From contig CAMYMU010000051.1 in the NCBI GenBank assembly GCA_947259575.1, positions 1 through 64,000 of the forward strand: a stretch of 64,000 bases of DNA, written 5' to 3'. Origin of the DNA: an uncultured Ectothiorhodospiraceae bacterium. Its GTDB lineage: Bacteria > Pseudomonadota > Gammaproteobacteria > UBA6429 > Thiohalophilaceae. The notes beneath the pieces were generated by a model. That model saw only the letters and a program-made list of their open reading frames with translations. It was not told the origin of the DNA and did not search any database. Position numbers and translations under genes: made by a program. Numbering within the stretch: the stretch's first letter is position 1; every line of letters begins with the position of its first letter. Of the stretch, positions 1 through 8,893 are shown piece after piece.

Positions 1-100
1 ATTTTTTCGGACCTCGGTAGCGGCATTCTTTGTCTCTCGCTGTAGGATTTTTCTGATCTTTTTATTTTTGTGACCCTTTGCGAGCTTGAGTCAAATAACA

Positions 101-153
101 GTTATATAGACGAACGTTCGTAATTTACGGTATTAGGCGGCCGTTCGTATAAC
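101..153. repeat. Imperfect inverted repeat upstream of the integron integrase
   Basis: The left arm (101-116) reads GTTATA, three extra bases, then ACGAACG. The right arm (142-153) reads CGTTCGTATAAC. The arms pair apart from the TAG bulge. The left arm runs into CGAACGTTCG (111-120), itself a perfect 10-bp palindrome, and the loop contains ATTAGGC (133-139), one base from the GTTAGGC core of many integron sites. It lies on the side of the integrase gene where integron attachment sites are normally found. An attI-like site or a regulator site is possible. I could not fit a full attC consensus, so the role is unproven. Confidence 0.4.
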
Positions 154-227
154 CCCGCTTAAAGCTGTGAATTGCGTACGTTGGTTAATTTGTTGCCATT
201 TTTCCTGATCTGTTTAATAATCGCAAG

Positions 228-252
228 CGAGATATGGATATCTCGTTTTTTT
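228..252 (+). terminator. Hairpin plus T-run just upstream of the integrase
   Basis: CGAGATAT, GG, ATATCTCG forms a perfect 8-bp stem with a 2-base nominal loop (228-245), followed at once by seven T residues (246-252). This is the classic shape of an intrinsic terminator on the + strand. It ends 29 bases before the integrase start codon, so transcripts arriving from the left should stop before the gene unless read-through or an attenuation switch operates. Confidence 0.7.
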
Positions 253-281
253 AAAATTACATATTAGCTAAGGATGGCATT

Positions 282-1676
282 ATGACTGACGAAAAAATCG
301 CCCAGTTCTGGGACAATTATATTCGCAAATTAAAATATTATGATATCAAGCCAGGTGCGCTTCACTGGCATGTCAAGCATGTGGAACGCTATATCAAAAA
401 CCATGAGGGAGTGCGGCTCTCCCTACATACACAGCAGCACCTTGAAAACTATCTTGAGAAGCAGGCACACAATCCCCGAATTCAGGGCTGGCAACATCAA
501 CAGATCATACGTTCACTACAGGTATTATTTAGCGATTTGCTTGAGCTTGAGTGGGCGAGATCTTTCCCCTGGGAAACACGTATCGATGATGTGAAAGGTT
601 TATCGAACGAACATGCAACACTGGCACGTTCGAATATGGGTAACATTTCGCAACAGTTAGCAAAAAAGGCGGATTCTTCGAGTGGTCTGCTTGCTCACGT
701 CATTAAAGCGCATTCCAAACATATTGAGCGTGTCATTGTGGAAATACGCATGCGGCAATATTCTATTCGTACTGAAAAAAGCTACACTGAGTGGCTGGCG
801 AGATTTATTAAGTTCAATAATATGCAGGATCCGGAAAATATTCCTGCTTCCGAGATTGGCCGCTATCTGGAACATCTGGTTGTGAATCGAAACGTATCGA
901 GCAGCACTCAGTCACAGGCGCTGAACGCTTTGATCTTTTTCTATAAAAATGTGCTCGGTAAGGAAATCGGTGACATTGGCGTATTTCGACACTCAAAGAA
1001 ACCGAGAAAATTACCGGTCGTTCTAACCCGTGATGAAATATCAAACCTGATTGCTCATATTGAAATGCCTGAAAGAAACTTAATGGCATCGTTACTTTAT
1101 GGTTGTGGTATGCGCTTGATGGAGTGTGTCCGTTTACGTGTGCTTGATGTCGACTTTTCCTACCAGCAAATTATTGTGCGAAACACAAAAGGTGGTAAGG
1201 ACAGGGTGGTGCCCTTGCCAAATAATCTTAGTGACCGGTTACAGGCCCAAATCAACCAGGTTAAACAAACACACGATAGAGATCTGGAGAACGGTTATGG
1301 CCGTGTCTTTTTACCCGATGCACTGGCAAGAAAATATCCCAACGCACCAAAGGAGTTTCGTTGGCAATATGTTTTTCCTTCTACCACGATTGCTGAAGAT
1401 CCGCGTTCCGGTGAAGTCAGGCGTCATCATATTCATGAGCGGGCCTTACAGAAGCATGTCAAACGCGCCGTAGACAAATCAGGCATCGTAAAACGTGTTA
1501 CCTGCCATACCTTTCGTCATTCATTCGCCACACATTTGTTGGAGTCGGGTTATGACATTCGAACAGTACAGGAATTGCTGGGGCATGCGGATGTATCGAC
1601 GACCATGATTTACACTCATGTATTGAACAAACCGGGCATGTCAGTGACCAGTCCGTTTGATATGTTGCCTACCTGA
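282..1676 (+). CDS. intI: Integron-type tyrosine recombinase (IntI family) with a long N-terminal extension
   Basis: Site-specific tyrosine recombinase of the integron integrase family, expected to recombine attI and folded single-stranded attC sites. Catalytic residues are visible: R278 (GCGMRLMEC), H409 and R412 (HTFRHSF), H435 ([10 protein letters not shown]) and nucleophile Y444 (IYTHV). The extra segment that separates IntI from XerC/XerD is present around residues 344-367 ([10 protein letters not shown] through WQYVFPS). A SAM-like core-binding domain starts near residue 144. Residues 1-140 are additional: usual IntI proteins are about 320-340 aa and this one is 464. AAGGA at 270-274 supports the ATG at 282. 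A terminator lies just upstream and a palindrome just downstream. No cassette array is visible; if one exists it should lie to the left of the window. Confidence 0.9.
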   Translation: MTDEKIAQFWDNYIRKLKYYDIKPGALHWHVKHVERYIKNHEGVRLSLHTQQHLENYLEKQAHNPRIQGWQHQQIIRSLQVLFSDLLELEWARSFPWETRIDDVKGLSNEHATLARSNMGNISQQLAKKADSSSGLLAHVIKAHSKHIERVIVEIRMRQYSIRTEKSYTEWLARFIKFNNMQDPENIPASEIGRYLEHLVVNRNVSSSTQSQALNALIFFYKNVLGKEIGDIGVFRHSKKPRKLPVVLTRDEISNLIAHIEMPERNLMASLLYGCGMRLMECVRLRVLDVDFSYQQIIVRNTKGGKDRVVPLPNNLSDRLQAQINQVKQTHDRDLENGYGRVFLPDALARKYPNAPKEFRWQYVFPSTTIAEDPRSGEVRRHHIHERALQKHVKRAVDKSGIVKRVTCHTFRHSFATHLLESGYDIRTVQELLGHADVSTTMIYTHVLNKPGMSVTSPFDMLPT

Positions 1677-1683
1677 GAGGGTA

Positions 1684-1711
1684 AACCACCCACGTTTAAA
1701 CGTGGGTGGTT
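1684..1711. terminator. Perfect 28-bp palindrome between convergent intI and acs
   Basis: AACCACCCACGTTT is followed directly by its exact reverse complement, giving a 14-bp stem when extruded. It lies 7 bases after the intI stop and 9 bases before the acs stop on the other strand, so it is well placed as a bidirectional terminator. There is no long T-run on either side, so termination strength is uncertain. Confidence 0.65.
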
Positions 1712-1720
1712 GTGATGTGT

Positions 1721-3667
1721 TTATCTATTCGCACGGTTTTCTACGAGTTCGTCAACCACACTTGGGTCGGCGAGGGTAGAGGTATCGCCCATGCTGTCAA
1801 TATCGTTCTCGGCGATCTTTCTTAAGATGCGGCGCATAATTTTACCGGAGCGTGTCTTGGGTAATCCCGGTGCCCATTGAATGACATCGGGTTTGGCAAT
1901 GGGGCCAATCTCGCTGCGACATAATTCAACCAGTTCTTTTTTTAATTCATCGCTGGGTTCAACTCCAATGATCGGGGTAACGTACGCATAGATACCCTGG
2001 CCTTTGATCTCATGGGGATAACCGACCACCGCCGCTTCTGCGATACTGTCGTGTAATACCAATGCACTCTCCACTTCGGCGGTGCCCATACGATGGCCGG
2101 AGACATTTAATACATCGTCCATGCGACCGGTGATCCAGTAGTAGCCGTCTTTGTCACGTTTGGCACCGTCACCAGAAAAGTAATAACCGGGGTATTGGCT
2201 AAAGTAGGTTTCAAAGAAGCGATCGTGATCACCATAGATGCTGCGCATCTGGCCTGGCCAGGGGCGGGTCATGATGAGTGCGCCTTCGGCCTCGGTCTCT
2301 TCGATAATTTTACCCGTCTCTGGGTTGACGATGGCGGGTACCACACCAAAGGTAGGTGTGGAAGCAGAGCCTGGTTTTAATTTTGTTGCGCCGGGTAGCG
2401 GTGTGATCATGTGGCCGCCGGTCTCGGTTTGCCACCAGGTATCAACGATTGGGCAGCGTTCGTCACCAACCACTTTGTGGTACCACTCCCAGGCCTCGGG
2501 ATTAATCGGTTCACCCACGGTACCGAGCAGACGAAGGGATGCACGTGATGTTTTCTTCACAGGTTCATCACCTTCACGCATGAGGGCTCGGATCGCGGTA
2601 GGTGCGGTATAGAAGACACTGACTTTGTGTTTATCGCAAACTTGCCAGAAGCGCGAGGCGTCGGGGTAGTTAGGGACACCTTCAAACGATATCGTCGTGC
2701 CACCATTGGCCAGCGGTCCATAAACTAAATAGGTATGTCCGGTAATCCAGCCTACATCGGCAGTACACCAGTAGATATCGCCTTCCTGTAAGTCAAAGGT
2801 GTATTTGGTGGTCATCGCGGCAAACAAAAGATAGCCACCTGTTGTGTGTAAGATACCCTTGGGTTTGCCAGTGGAACCCGAGGTATAAAGAATAAACATC
2901 GGGTCTTCAGCGCTCATGTGTTCCGGTTCGCAATCAGCCGAGGCGTCTGCCATGGCCTGGTGGTACCAGACATCATGTTTGTCATTCCAGTCGATGTTAG
3001 CGCCGGTGCGTTTAACCGTGAGGACCGTGTGCACGTTGGGGCAGTCGGCCACCGCTTTGTCGGTATTGGCTTTGAGCGGTACTGGTTTACCACCACGCAC
3101 ACCTTCGTCAGCGGTAATCACCACATGACAGTCCGAATCCAGGATCCGACCTTTTAATGACTCAGGTGAGAAACCACCAAATACCACTGAGTGCACCGCG
3201 CCAATCCGGGTGCAGGCCAACATCGCATAAGCGGCTTCCGGGATCATGGGCATATAGATACAGACCCGATCACCTTTTTTAACACCGCGATTCTTTAGTA
3301 CATTGGCAAGCTTGCAAACATGTTGATGTAGATCTTTGTAGCTGATGCTTTGACTGTCATTGGGATCGTCGCCTTCCCAGATTATCGCAGTTTGATCGCC
3401 GCGCGTTTCAAGATGACGATCGATGCAGTTATACGAAACGTTGAGTTCGGCACCTTCGAACCATTTAATGTGTAAGTCGGATTTGTCGTAACTCCAGTCT
3501 GAGACGGTGTCCCATTTTTTATACCAGCTAATAAATTTTTCAGCTTGTTCAGCCCAGAAGCCATCGGGATCATCGACCGAACGTTGATACATCTCCTGGT
3601 AGCTTTGCGCGGTAATGTTGGCGCTGCTCGCGAAGGCAGCGGGGACGTCATAAATTTTGTCTGACAT
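1721..3667 (-). CDS. acs: Acetyl-CoA synthetase
   Basis: AMP-forming acetate:CoA ligase, which activates acetate to acetyl-CoA through acetyl-AMP in the cytoplasm. Its 648 aa match the family length. Visible motifs: the adenylate-forming P-loop [11 protein letters not shown] near residue 265, [22 protein letters not shown] near 415, the hinge region [20 protein letters not shown], and [11 protein letters not shown] near 607, whose lysine is the conserved catalytic and acetylation-controlled residue. AGGAG lies just upstream of the ATG. It appears to be transcribed alone, converging with intI. Confidence 0.97.
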   Translation of the reverse strand: MSDKIYDVPAAFASSANITAQSYQEMYQRSVDDPDGFWAEQAEKFISWYKKWDTVSDWSYDKSDLHIKWFEGAELNVSYNCIDRHLETRGDQTAIIWEGDDPNDSQSISYKDLHQHVCKLANVLKNRGVKKGDRVCIYMPMIPEAAYAMLACTRIGAVHSVVFGGFSPESLKGRILDSDCHVVITADEGVRGGKPVPLKANTDKAVADCPNVHTVLTVKRTGANIDWNDKHDVWYHQAMADASADCEPEHMSAEDPMFILYTSGSTGKPKGILHTTGGYLLFAAMTTKYTFDLQEGDIYWCTADVGWITGHTYLVYGPLANGGTTISFEGVPNYPDASRFWQVCDKHKVSVFYTAPTAIRALMREGDEPVKKTSRASLRLLGTVGEPINPEAWEWYHKVVGDERCPIVDTWWQTETGGHMITPLPGATKLKPGSASTPTFGVVPAIVNPETGKIIEETEAEGALIMTRPWPGQMRSIYGDHDRFFETYFSQYPGYYFSGDGAKRDKDGYYWITGRMDDVLNVSGHRMGTAEVESALVLHDSIAEAAVVGYPHEIKGQGIYAYVTPIIGVEPSDELKKELVELCRSEIGPIAKPDVIQWAPGLPKTRSGKIMRRILRKIAENDIDSMGDTSTLADPSVVDELVENRANR

Positions 3668-3869
3668 CGGAAAACTCCTGTTTTCAATTTTGTTCTGATT
3701 ATCTACACCTCAAGTTGCATGGGTGTTAACGCAGTCGCTCATTATGCTTACATTTTTAGGGGCGTGCCAATAGGCAGAATTATTAAAAGAGTGAGGTTTC
3801 TGTGGTCTGGATGTTGCATTGATTAAAGTATAAGCACATAACGCTGGGCACCCGGAACGAGATAACACT

Positions 3870-4217
3870 ATGTTTTTCAAAAGAAACACACCTATTGATG
3901 AAGATGCAGAGCAACTGGCTTACGTCACTTCTGTACTAAATGTGTCAGTATTCAGGCTCTTCGAATTAGCCTATGAAGACTGGTTTGGGGAGTCGGCGAA
4001 CGAGGGCTATTTAGAAGCGGTGTATATGCCGTATGTTGTATTTGGCACCATGCCTGTCTGGTTACGAAACTATGTGCGTAAAACGGCGCAACTCTGTGAT
4101 GAGGCCGGTATGTATGTGCCGCGCACAGCGGCATGGCCAAATCCATATGGCTTCCTGAATGTCGAAAATGCGATTATTACCCTGGGTCTAGTGCTGATAG
4201 TGCTGTTGATCGTTTAA
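3870..4217 (+). CDS. Small predicted tail-anchored membrane protein, unknown function
   Basis: I do not recognise this 115-aa protein. The N-terminal 95 residues are soluble in character, rich in aromatic and acidic residues (ELAYEDWFGES, VYMPYVVFG). The last 18 residues (AIITLGLVLIVLLIV and preceding) form a single hydrophobic segment ending at the C-terminus, as in tail-anchored inner-membrane proteins. It stands alone between the divergent acs and the convergent PilZ gene. Start choice is by ORF extent; no strong ribosome-binding site is seen. No overlapping alternative gene competes, so it is probably real. Confidence 0.6.
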   Translation: MFFKRNTPIDEDAEQLAYVTSVLNVSVFRLFELAYEDWFGESANEGYLEAVYMPYVVFGTMPVWLRNYVRKTAQLCDEAGMYVPRTAAWPNPYGFLNVENAIITLGLVLIVLLIV

Positions 4218-4242
4218 CTGAAACATTTATTTTTGGAGCCGG

Positions 4243-5004
4243 TTAATCTTCCAGTAGACGTCGTGCCGATTCAATCGAATTGATATAACGCTGTATAGTC
4301 GCGGCGAATGACATGCCAAGATTATTAAATTCACATCCAAATTTTCGTCCCACTTCTTGATTTCCCTGTCGATAGGGAAGGATGTTCCGTATCTCCAGGT
4401 TTACATTGCCGTGGCCATGCTCGGGTAATTCTAATTTACAGGCGCTGAGTACCACCCCCGTTTCAAGGTTTAGATCATTATATTCATCGTGCAGTGCAAT
4501 GCCGCCAGCGCTAATGTCCAGCACTTTGTATTTTCGAAAACTACCATCTTCCTGTTTGACTTCGCAGTAGGCTGGGACACCGAGGGGGATCCGGATACGG
4601 AAAAATTCACGGCGTTGTACCCACAAAATGCTGTCAGGGATGGGCACGGCAAAAACGGATTCGCCCTGATATTTAGCCTTGGTGATCGAGTTTGCGCTGA
4701 ATTGGCAATCCACACCCTCAACATCAGCTTTAAAGATAATGCGTTCAGCGGCCAGCAGTTTGACGTTAAGGCTTTCGGTGGGACCGTAATCCAGGGCTAA
4801 GAGATCCATATCCTTGATGACCTCGACCACCGAGGTATTCATCGAATCATTGCCATTGTTAAAGGTGGCCGTGACCATGGCATGGCTTTTCGCCAGCTGC
4901 TTGAGTTTAGCGACCACAGAAATGCGGTTCTCTAGCAGGTATTCCTGCTGGCCCTCAGCGTTATCCTGACGTCCTGGCTTGTTGTTAGGTTTTTGATTTT
5001 CCAT
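4243..5004 (-). CDS. ycgR: PilZ-domain flagellar-brake protein, YcgR type
   Basis: Cyclic-di-GMP receptor of the YcgR architecture: an N-terminal YcgR-type beta domain (roughly residues 25-120) followed by a PilZ domain (roughly 125-245). Both c-di-GMP-binding motifs are visible: the RxxxR element in QRREFFRIRIP and the D/NxSxxG element as DISAGGIAL. In other bacteria such proteins slow flagellar motors or alter motility when c-di-GMP is high. Last gene of a leftward run after the nitroreductase and gluQ, starting 39 bases after the gluQ stop. A diguanylate cyclase at 30.3-31.2 kb could supply the ligand. No flagellar genes lie in this window, so the output is inferred. Confidence 0.85.
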   Translation of the reverse strand: MENQKPNNKPGRQDNAEGQQEYLLENRISVVAKLKQLAKSHAMVTATFNNGNDSMNTSVVEVIKDMDLLALDYGPTESLNVKLLAAERIIFKADVEGVDCQFSANSITKAKYQGESVFAVPIPDSILWVQRREFFRIRIPLGVPAYCEVKQEDGSFRKYKVLDISAGGIALHDEYNDLNLETGVVLSACKLELPEHGHGNVNLEIRNILPYRQGNQEVGRKFGCEFNNLGMSFAATIQRYINSIESARRLLED

Positions 5005-5043
5005 GCGATTTTCTAGTGGCCTGATCCGTCTGCTTGTTGTCCC

Positions 5044-5997
5044 TTATTCCACTATAGCGGTCATTTTGTCTATTTCCTCAATACTTATGGCCATTTGCCG
5101 GGGGATTTTCGTCAGCGACCAGTTCTCTATTGACCATTGCCAGAGGCTGTCCCGATCGGCTTCCAATAAAGTCCTGGGAGGCTGCTGGCCGAGGAAGCTC
5201 AGTGCTCGATAGAGCTGCTCGACAACCTGTTGGAGGGGCAAGGCAGGGGCGAGCTTTTGTTTGCTCAGTTTTTCCCCCTGGGCGTCGGTCACCACAGGGT
5301 GATGGGCATAGTCGGGATGAGGGTGCCCTAGCATCTGTTGCCCCAATATCTGTTGCAGGTATAGCTGGCGCGGGGTGGAGTCCAGCAGGTCACTGCCCCT
5401 GACCACCTGGGTGATGCCCTGCAACGCATCATCAATACCAACGGCCAGCTGATAGGCAAACAGGCCATCGGCGCGTTTCAGGACGAAATCACCAATCTCA
5501 TTTTCCATGCTGAATTGCTGCGGACCCTGGATCGCATCCCTGAACGCGACATCTACAGACTCGGTCAACAAGCGCCAGCTGCGTGCCTCACGACCATTAG
5601 CCAGGCCCGTTCGGCAGGTGCCAGGGTATATACCTAAGCTATTGATTTTAGAGATCTCTTTGCGGCTACAGGCACAGGGATAGAGCAGGCCCAGGCCCTT
5701 TAAGGTCTCCAGGGCATCCAGATAGTATTCGCTGCGCTGGCTTTGGTAACTGATTTCTGCATCCCATTCAAACCCGAACTGCTCCAGGGTCCGAATAATC
5801 TCATCGCTGGCACCGGCGACTTCTCTCGGTGGATCGATGTCTTCGATGCGTAATAACCATTCCCCCTTCATGGCGCGGGCCTGGCAGTAACTGGCGACCG
5901 CAGCGATTAACGAGCCGAAATGCAGGGGGCCAGTGGGGGACGGTGCGAATCGACCACGATAGATGCTTGTCTGGCTATTGTTTTGTGTCTTACTCAC
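5044..5997 (-). CDS. gluQ: Glutamyl-Q tRNA(Asp) synthetase
   Basis: Truncated glutamyl-tRNA synthetase paralogue that attaches glutamate to the queuosine base at position 34 of tRNA-Asp instead of to a tRNA 3' end. The catalytic core is present: RGRFAPSPTGPLHFGS (HIGH-like) near residue 15, zinc ligands in PCACSRKEI followed by YPGTC, and a KLSKQ (KMSKS-like) motif near 245. At 317 aa it lacks the anticodon-binding domain, as expected. The start is GTG at 5997, 5 bases after the nitroreductase stop. The family is often next to dksA; here dksA is 1.2 kb upstream with two genes between. queF (12.8 kb) encodes a queuosine-precursor enzyme that feeds the same modification. Confidence 0.93.
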   Translation of the reverse strand: MSKTQNNSQTSIYRGRFAPSPTGPLHFGSLIAAVASYCQARAMKGEWLLRIEDIDPPREVAGASDEIIRTLEQFGFEWDAEISYQSQRSEYYLDALETLKGLGLLYPCACSRKEISKINSLGIYPGTCRTGLANGREARSWRLLTESVDVAFRDAIQGPQQFSMENEIGDFVLKRADGLFAYQLAVGIDDALQGITQVVRGSDLLDSTPRQLYLQQILGQQMLGHPHPDYAHHPVVTDAQGEKLSKQKLAPALPLQQVVEQLYRALSFLGQQPPRTLLEADRDSLWQWSIENWSLTKIPRQMAISIEEIDKMTAIVE

Positions 5998-6002
5998 GAT
6001 AA

Positions 6003-6668
6003 CTACTCAAACCAGTGGGTGAAATTCTCCTGGGGTGCTCTGTCGAGACGGTACTGATTGACGGGTTGGCTTGGGTCAGCATAGCCCAGCGCCATGCCGC
6101 AGATCAGTAAATATTGCTCATCCATGCCCAGGATATCGCGGACGATTTGCGGATACTCGGCGAGGGAGGCCTGTGGGCAGGTGGCCAGCCCGTGGCCGAT
6201 AGCCGCCAGCATCACATTCTGAATGAACATGCCCATATCCAGCCAGGAGCCTTTGTTCAGGTCACGGTCAATAAAGAAGAACAGGCCAACGGGGGCCCCA
6301 AAAAACTGATAATTGTTCTCCCAGGCTTGCAGCTGGCGAGTCTTATCCTCTTTGGAAATACCCAGGGCAGAGTAGAGGGCCTTGCCACAGGCAACTCGTC
6401 GCTGCTTATAGGGGTCTTTCCATACCGTGGGGTAATAGCTGTAATCCGGGTTCGATTCTGCACCCTCTTTACGCGCTGACAGCAAGGCGTCACTGATGCG
6501 CTGCTTGGTCTGGCCACGGGTCACGGCGACACGCCAGGGTTGGCTGTTAACCCCCGAGGGCGCGCGTGCAGCGCTGTTGAGGAGCTGCTCGATGTCGGTT
6601 TGCTCCACATTTCGCGGTTTAAAAGCCCGGGTAGACTGCCGTGCTTCCATAGCCTCTAAGACGTCCAT
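6003..6668 (-). CDS. Nitroreductase family flavoprotein
   Basis: FMN-dependent NAD(P)H oxidoreductase of the nitroreductase fold, 221 aa, cytoplasmic. Family signatures are the N-terminal RQSTRAFKPRNV (phosphate-binding arginines), ARAPSGVNSQPWR near residue 34, and the C-terminal GLATCPQASLAEYP and ICGMALGYADP segments around FMN and the dimer interface. The physiological substrate cannot be deduced. It is first in a leftward run with gluQ (5-base gap) and the PilZ gene. Confidence 0.88.
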   Translation of the reverse strand: MDVLEAMEARQSTRAFKPRNVEQTDIEQLLNSAARAPSGVNSQPWRVAVTRGQTKQRISDALLSARKEGAESNPDYSYYPTVWKDPYKQRRVACGKALYSALGISKEDKTRQLQAWENNYQFFGAPVGLFFFIDRDLNKGSWLDMGMFIQNVMLAAIGHGLATCPQASLAEYPQIVRDILGMDEQYLLICGMALGYADPSQPVNQYRLDRAPQENFTHWFE

Positions 6669-6788
6669 TCATAATCCTCTCTGGTAGTGGATATTTATTA
6701 AAGTAGCACACTCAATATGCCGATCTTTCAAGTACCTGCGAGAATTAGCCAGGTCTGATAACTCGAGCCAACTAAATTAAGGATTAGC

Positions 6789-7103
6789 ATGTCAGAACAA
6801 GATAGGGTCGTTATTCATGGTGTAAAAGAGGATGGGAGCAAATTGCGTCCCAGTGACTGGATTGAGCGGCTTTCCTCAACCCTGGCCAGTTTTGGAAAGG
6901 ATCAACGTCTTCAGTATTCGTCCAGTGTGAAACCCTGCATGATAGATGGTAAGAAATGCCTGGTTGTGGCGCGCTGTCTGGAAGACAGTAATCCGGAGGC
7001 TTATCAATACGTCATGTCATTCGCGCAGAGCAACCATCTGCAGATTCAGCTGGATCGTCGCGAGGGGGAACGTGCCTTGCCATGCCCCGTCGCAACAGGT
7101 TGA
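6789..7103 (+). CDS. DUF3579 family protein
   Basis: A 104-aa cytoplasmic protein matching my recollection of the DUF3579 family of beta- and gammaproteobacteria: VIHGVKEDGSKLRPSDWIERL at the start, YSSSVKPCMIDGKKCLVV in the middle, and AYQYVMSFAQSNHLQI near the end. The function is unknown. A TAAGGA stretch a few bases upstream fits the ATG at 6789. It converges with dksA, with 49 AT-rich bases between the stops and no clear terminator. Confidence 0.75.
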   Translation: MSEQDRVVIHGVKEDGSKLRPSDWIERLSSTLASFGKDQRLQYSSSVKPCMIDGKKCLVVARCLEDSNPEAYQYVMSFAQSNHLQIQLDRREGERALPCPVATG

Positions 7104-7152
7104 ATAATTAAAAAAACGCTTTTAAAACAATAAAATAGAGCAGATACTTAAA

Positions 7153-7794
7153 TTAATTTCTTTGACGTTCTCTAATCTCATCCAGGCTCTTACAATCGAT
7201 ACAGAGTGTCGCGGTTGGGCGGGCCTCTAAGCGTTTGACGCCGATCTCGATGCCACATTCTTCGCAGTAACCATATTCATGATTTTCCAGCATCTCCAGT
7301 GACTCATCGATCTTTTTGATCAATTTACGCTCACGGTCACGAGTACGTAATTCCATCGTAAATTCGGATTCCTGGGTGGCGCGGTCATTGGGATCAGGGA
7401 AGTTGGCCGCTTCATCTTTCATGTGGTTAACCGTACGGTCGACTTCTTCCATCAGTTCCTGTTTCCAGTTGAGGAGCAGCTCACGGAAGTGCTGGGACTG
7501 ATCTTCATTCATATAGTCTTCGCCGTGTTTCTCCTCATAAGGGATGAAATCACTGAATTCGCTACTTCTTTTGGCTGCTCTCGCTTTTGCGGCAGGCTTC
7601 TTTTTCGCCGCCGTCTTTTTAGCAGTCTTTTTAGTAGGGGCTTTTTTTGCTGCCGTCTTCTTCTTTGCCGTCTTCTTTTTAGCGACCTTTTTCTTCGCGA
7701 CTTTCTTTTTCGCGACCTTTTTCTTCGCTACTTTCTTCTTCGCGACCTTTTTCTTTGCAGCCTTCTTTTTTGAAGCCTTTTTCTTAGCGGCCAT
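7153..7794 (-). CDS. dksA: RNA polymerase-binding transcription factor DksA with lysine-repeat N-terminal tail
   Basis: DksA enters the RNA polymerase secondary channel and, with ppGpp, represses rRNA promoters and activates biosynthetic ones. The last 140 residues are canonical: a coiled-coil region from MNEDQSQHFRELL onward, the tip acidic residues in FPDPNDRATQE, and the Cys4 zinc finger (YCEECG ... LCIDC). The first 70 or so residues are not part of the minimal E. coli protein: they are almost all K and A, with five or six KKVAK/KKTAK repeats encoded by near-identical 15-bp units at about 7670-7780, resembling histone H1-like tails. The tail may add nonspecific DNA or RNA-polymerase affinity; this is inference. 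The gene is monocistronic by orientation. Confidence 0.95.
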   Translation of the reverse strand: MAAKKKASKKKAAKKKVAKKKVAKKKVAKKKVAKKKVAKKKTAKKKTAAKKAPTKKTAKKTAAKKKPAAKARAAKRSSEFSDFIPYEEKHGEDYMNEDQSQHFRELLLNWKQELMEEVDRTVNHMKDEAANFPDPNDRATQESEFTMELRTRDRERKLIKKIDESLEMLENHEYGYCEECGIEIGVKRLEARPTATLCIDCKSLDEIRERQRN

Positions 7795-8126
7795 TCAGCG
7801 CTCCTGCTTGTTTTGTGTTCGTGTTCGGGGCTGACCCCGGAATTTGGAAAGCCAGCTATCTTAATGCAATCTTTGTAAAAATCTAGCCTTTTTTACCCTA
7901 ATTTGACCGAAAATCGCCCATCCTGGTGATAGATTAGCCTGCCATCAACAGGGCGAGTCAGGCTGTTTACAAACATTCTTCCTTTGTCCAGCTAACCCCA
8001 CAATGGTTCAGTGCAGTCGATAATCTCCATGACCTGGGCCGCTGCTTTGGGCACAATAGCATGCTTTGCTAGACGGTCTGCATATTGGGATTTTTCTTAT
8101 TTGATTTGTTGTAAAGAGGGTGGGTT
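7795..8126. other. Intergenic region between divergent dksA and cbbY
   Basis: A 332-base gap that must hold the dksA promoter (leftward) and the promoter of the phosphatase gene (rightward). It contains a short GGGGCTGACCCC dyad near 7835. I see no convincing ORF, tRNA, terminator or well-matched sigma-70 promoter in it. Confidence 0.4.
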
Positions 8127-8891
8127 GTGAAATTAGAAGCGTTACTTTTTGATGTTGATGGGACTTTGGCGGATACAGAGCGTGATGGTCACCGCGTGGC
8201 ATTTAACCAGGCGTTTGCCGAAGCAGGCCTGGACTGGGAATGGTCGGTCGATCTATATGAACAGCTGCTGGCAGTGACCGGCGGCAAAGAACGAATCCTT
8301 CATTATCTGGATAACTACAACACGGAATTTGAACGGCCCCAACAGTTAAAAGAATTTATTGTGGATTTACATAAATCAAAAACCCGACACTACACCGATT
8401 TACTCAACACCGGTGCTATTCCACTGCGACCGGGTGTATTGCGATTATTAAAAGAAGCCAGGCAAGCTGGTTTGCGTCTGGCTATCGCCACTACCACGAC
8501 ACCGGCCAATGTGAGTGGGCTGCTAAAAAATACACTGGGCGAAGCTGGTGAGAGTTGGTTCGAAGTTATCGCCGCAGGGGACATCGTGCCTGCGAAAAAA
8601 CCGGCACCGGATATTTATACCTATGCAATGGAACAAATGAATCTACCCGCCGAGGCGTGTATTGCGTTTGAGGATTCTGAAAACGGTATTCTCGCTTCGC
8701 ATGGTGCAAATCTAAAAACGATTATCACGGTTAATGGTTATACTCTAGGACATGATTTTTCTGGTGCGGTGATCGTGCTGGATAGTTTCGGTGAACCGGA
8801 TCAGCCATTCAATGTGATTGCGGGTGATGCGTTTAACAAGACTTACCTTGATATAGAACTTGTAAAACAACTACACGAAAAAAGTAACTAA
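8127..8891 (+). CDS. cbbY: HAD-family phosphatase, CbbY type
   Basis: Haloacid-dehalogenase phosphatase of the CbbY group, which in Rubisco-containing organisms dephosphorylates the inhibitor xylulose-1,5-bisphosphate. Motifs: LFDVDGTLADTERDGHRVAFN at the N-terminus (nucleophile Asp plus the TE-D-H signature of CbbY), ATTTT near residue 112 (motif II), KKPAPDIYTYA (motif III lysine) and FEDSENGI (motif IV). Length is 254 aa. The start is GTG at 8127. It ends 2 bases before the following aminotransferase, so the two are co-transcribed. No Rubisco genes are in this window; the exact substrate is inferred. Confidence 0.82.
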   Translation: MKLEALLFDVDGTLADTERDGHRVAFNQAFAEAGLDWEWSVDLYEQLLAVTGGKERILHYLDNYNTEFERPQQLKEFIVDLHKSKTRHYTDLLNTGAIPLRPGVLRLLKEARQAGLRLAIATTTTPANVSGLLKNTLGEAGESWFEVIAAGDIVPAKKPAPDIYTYAMEQMNLPAEACIAFEDSENGILASHGANLKTIITVNGYTLGHDFSGAVIVLDSFGEPDQPFNVIAGDAFNKTYLDIELVKQLHEKSN

Positions 8892-8893
8892 CC

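Noticed and set aside
1-1676. A cassette array or attC sites next to the integrase
   Set aside because: I could not find a matching RYYYAAC/GTTRRRY pair with the required spacing; any array would be outside the window to the left.
6440-6465. GGGTTCGATTC, resembling a tRNA T-loop
   Set aside because: It sits inside the nitroreductase coding sequence and no acceptor, D or anticodon arms can be formed around it.
7423-7834. Two + strand ORFs over dksA that look like hydrophobic membrane proteins
   Set aside because: They are the complement of the lysine-codon repeat (AAG/AAA read as CTT/TTT), so the Phe/Leu-rich translation is an artefact of the DksA tail.
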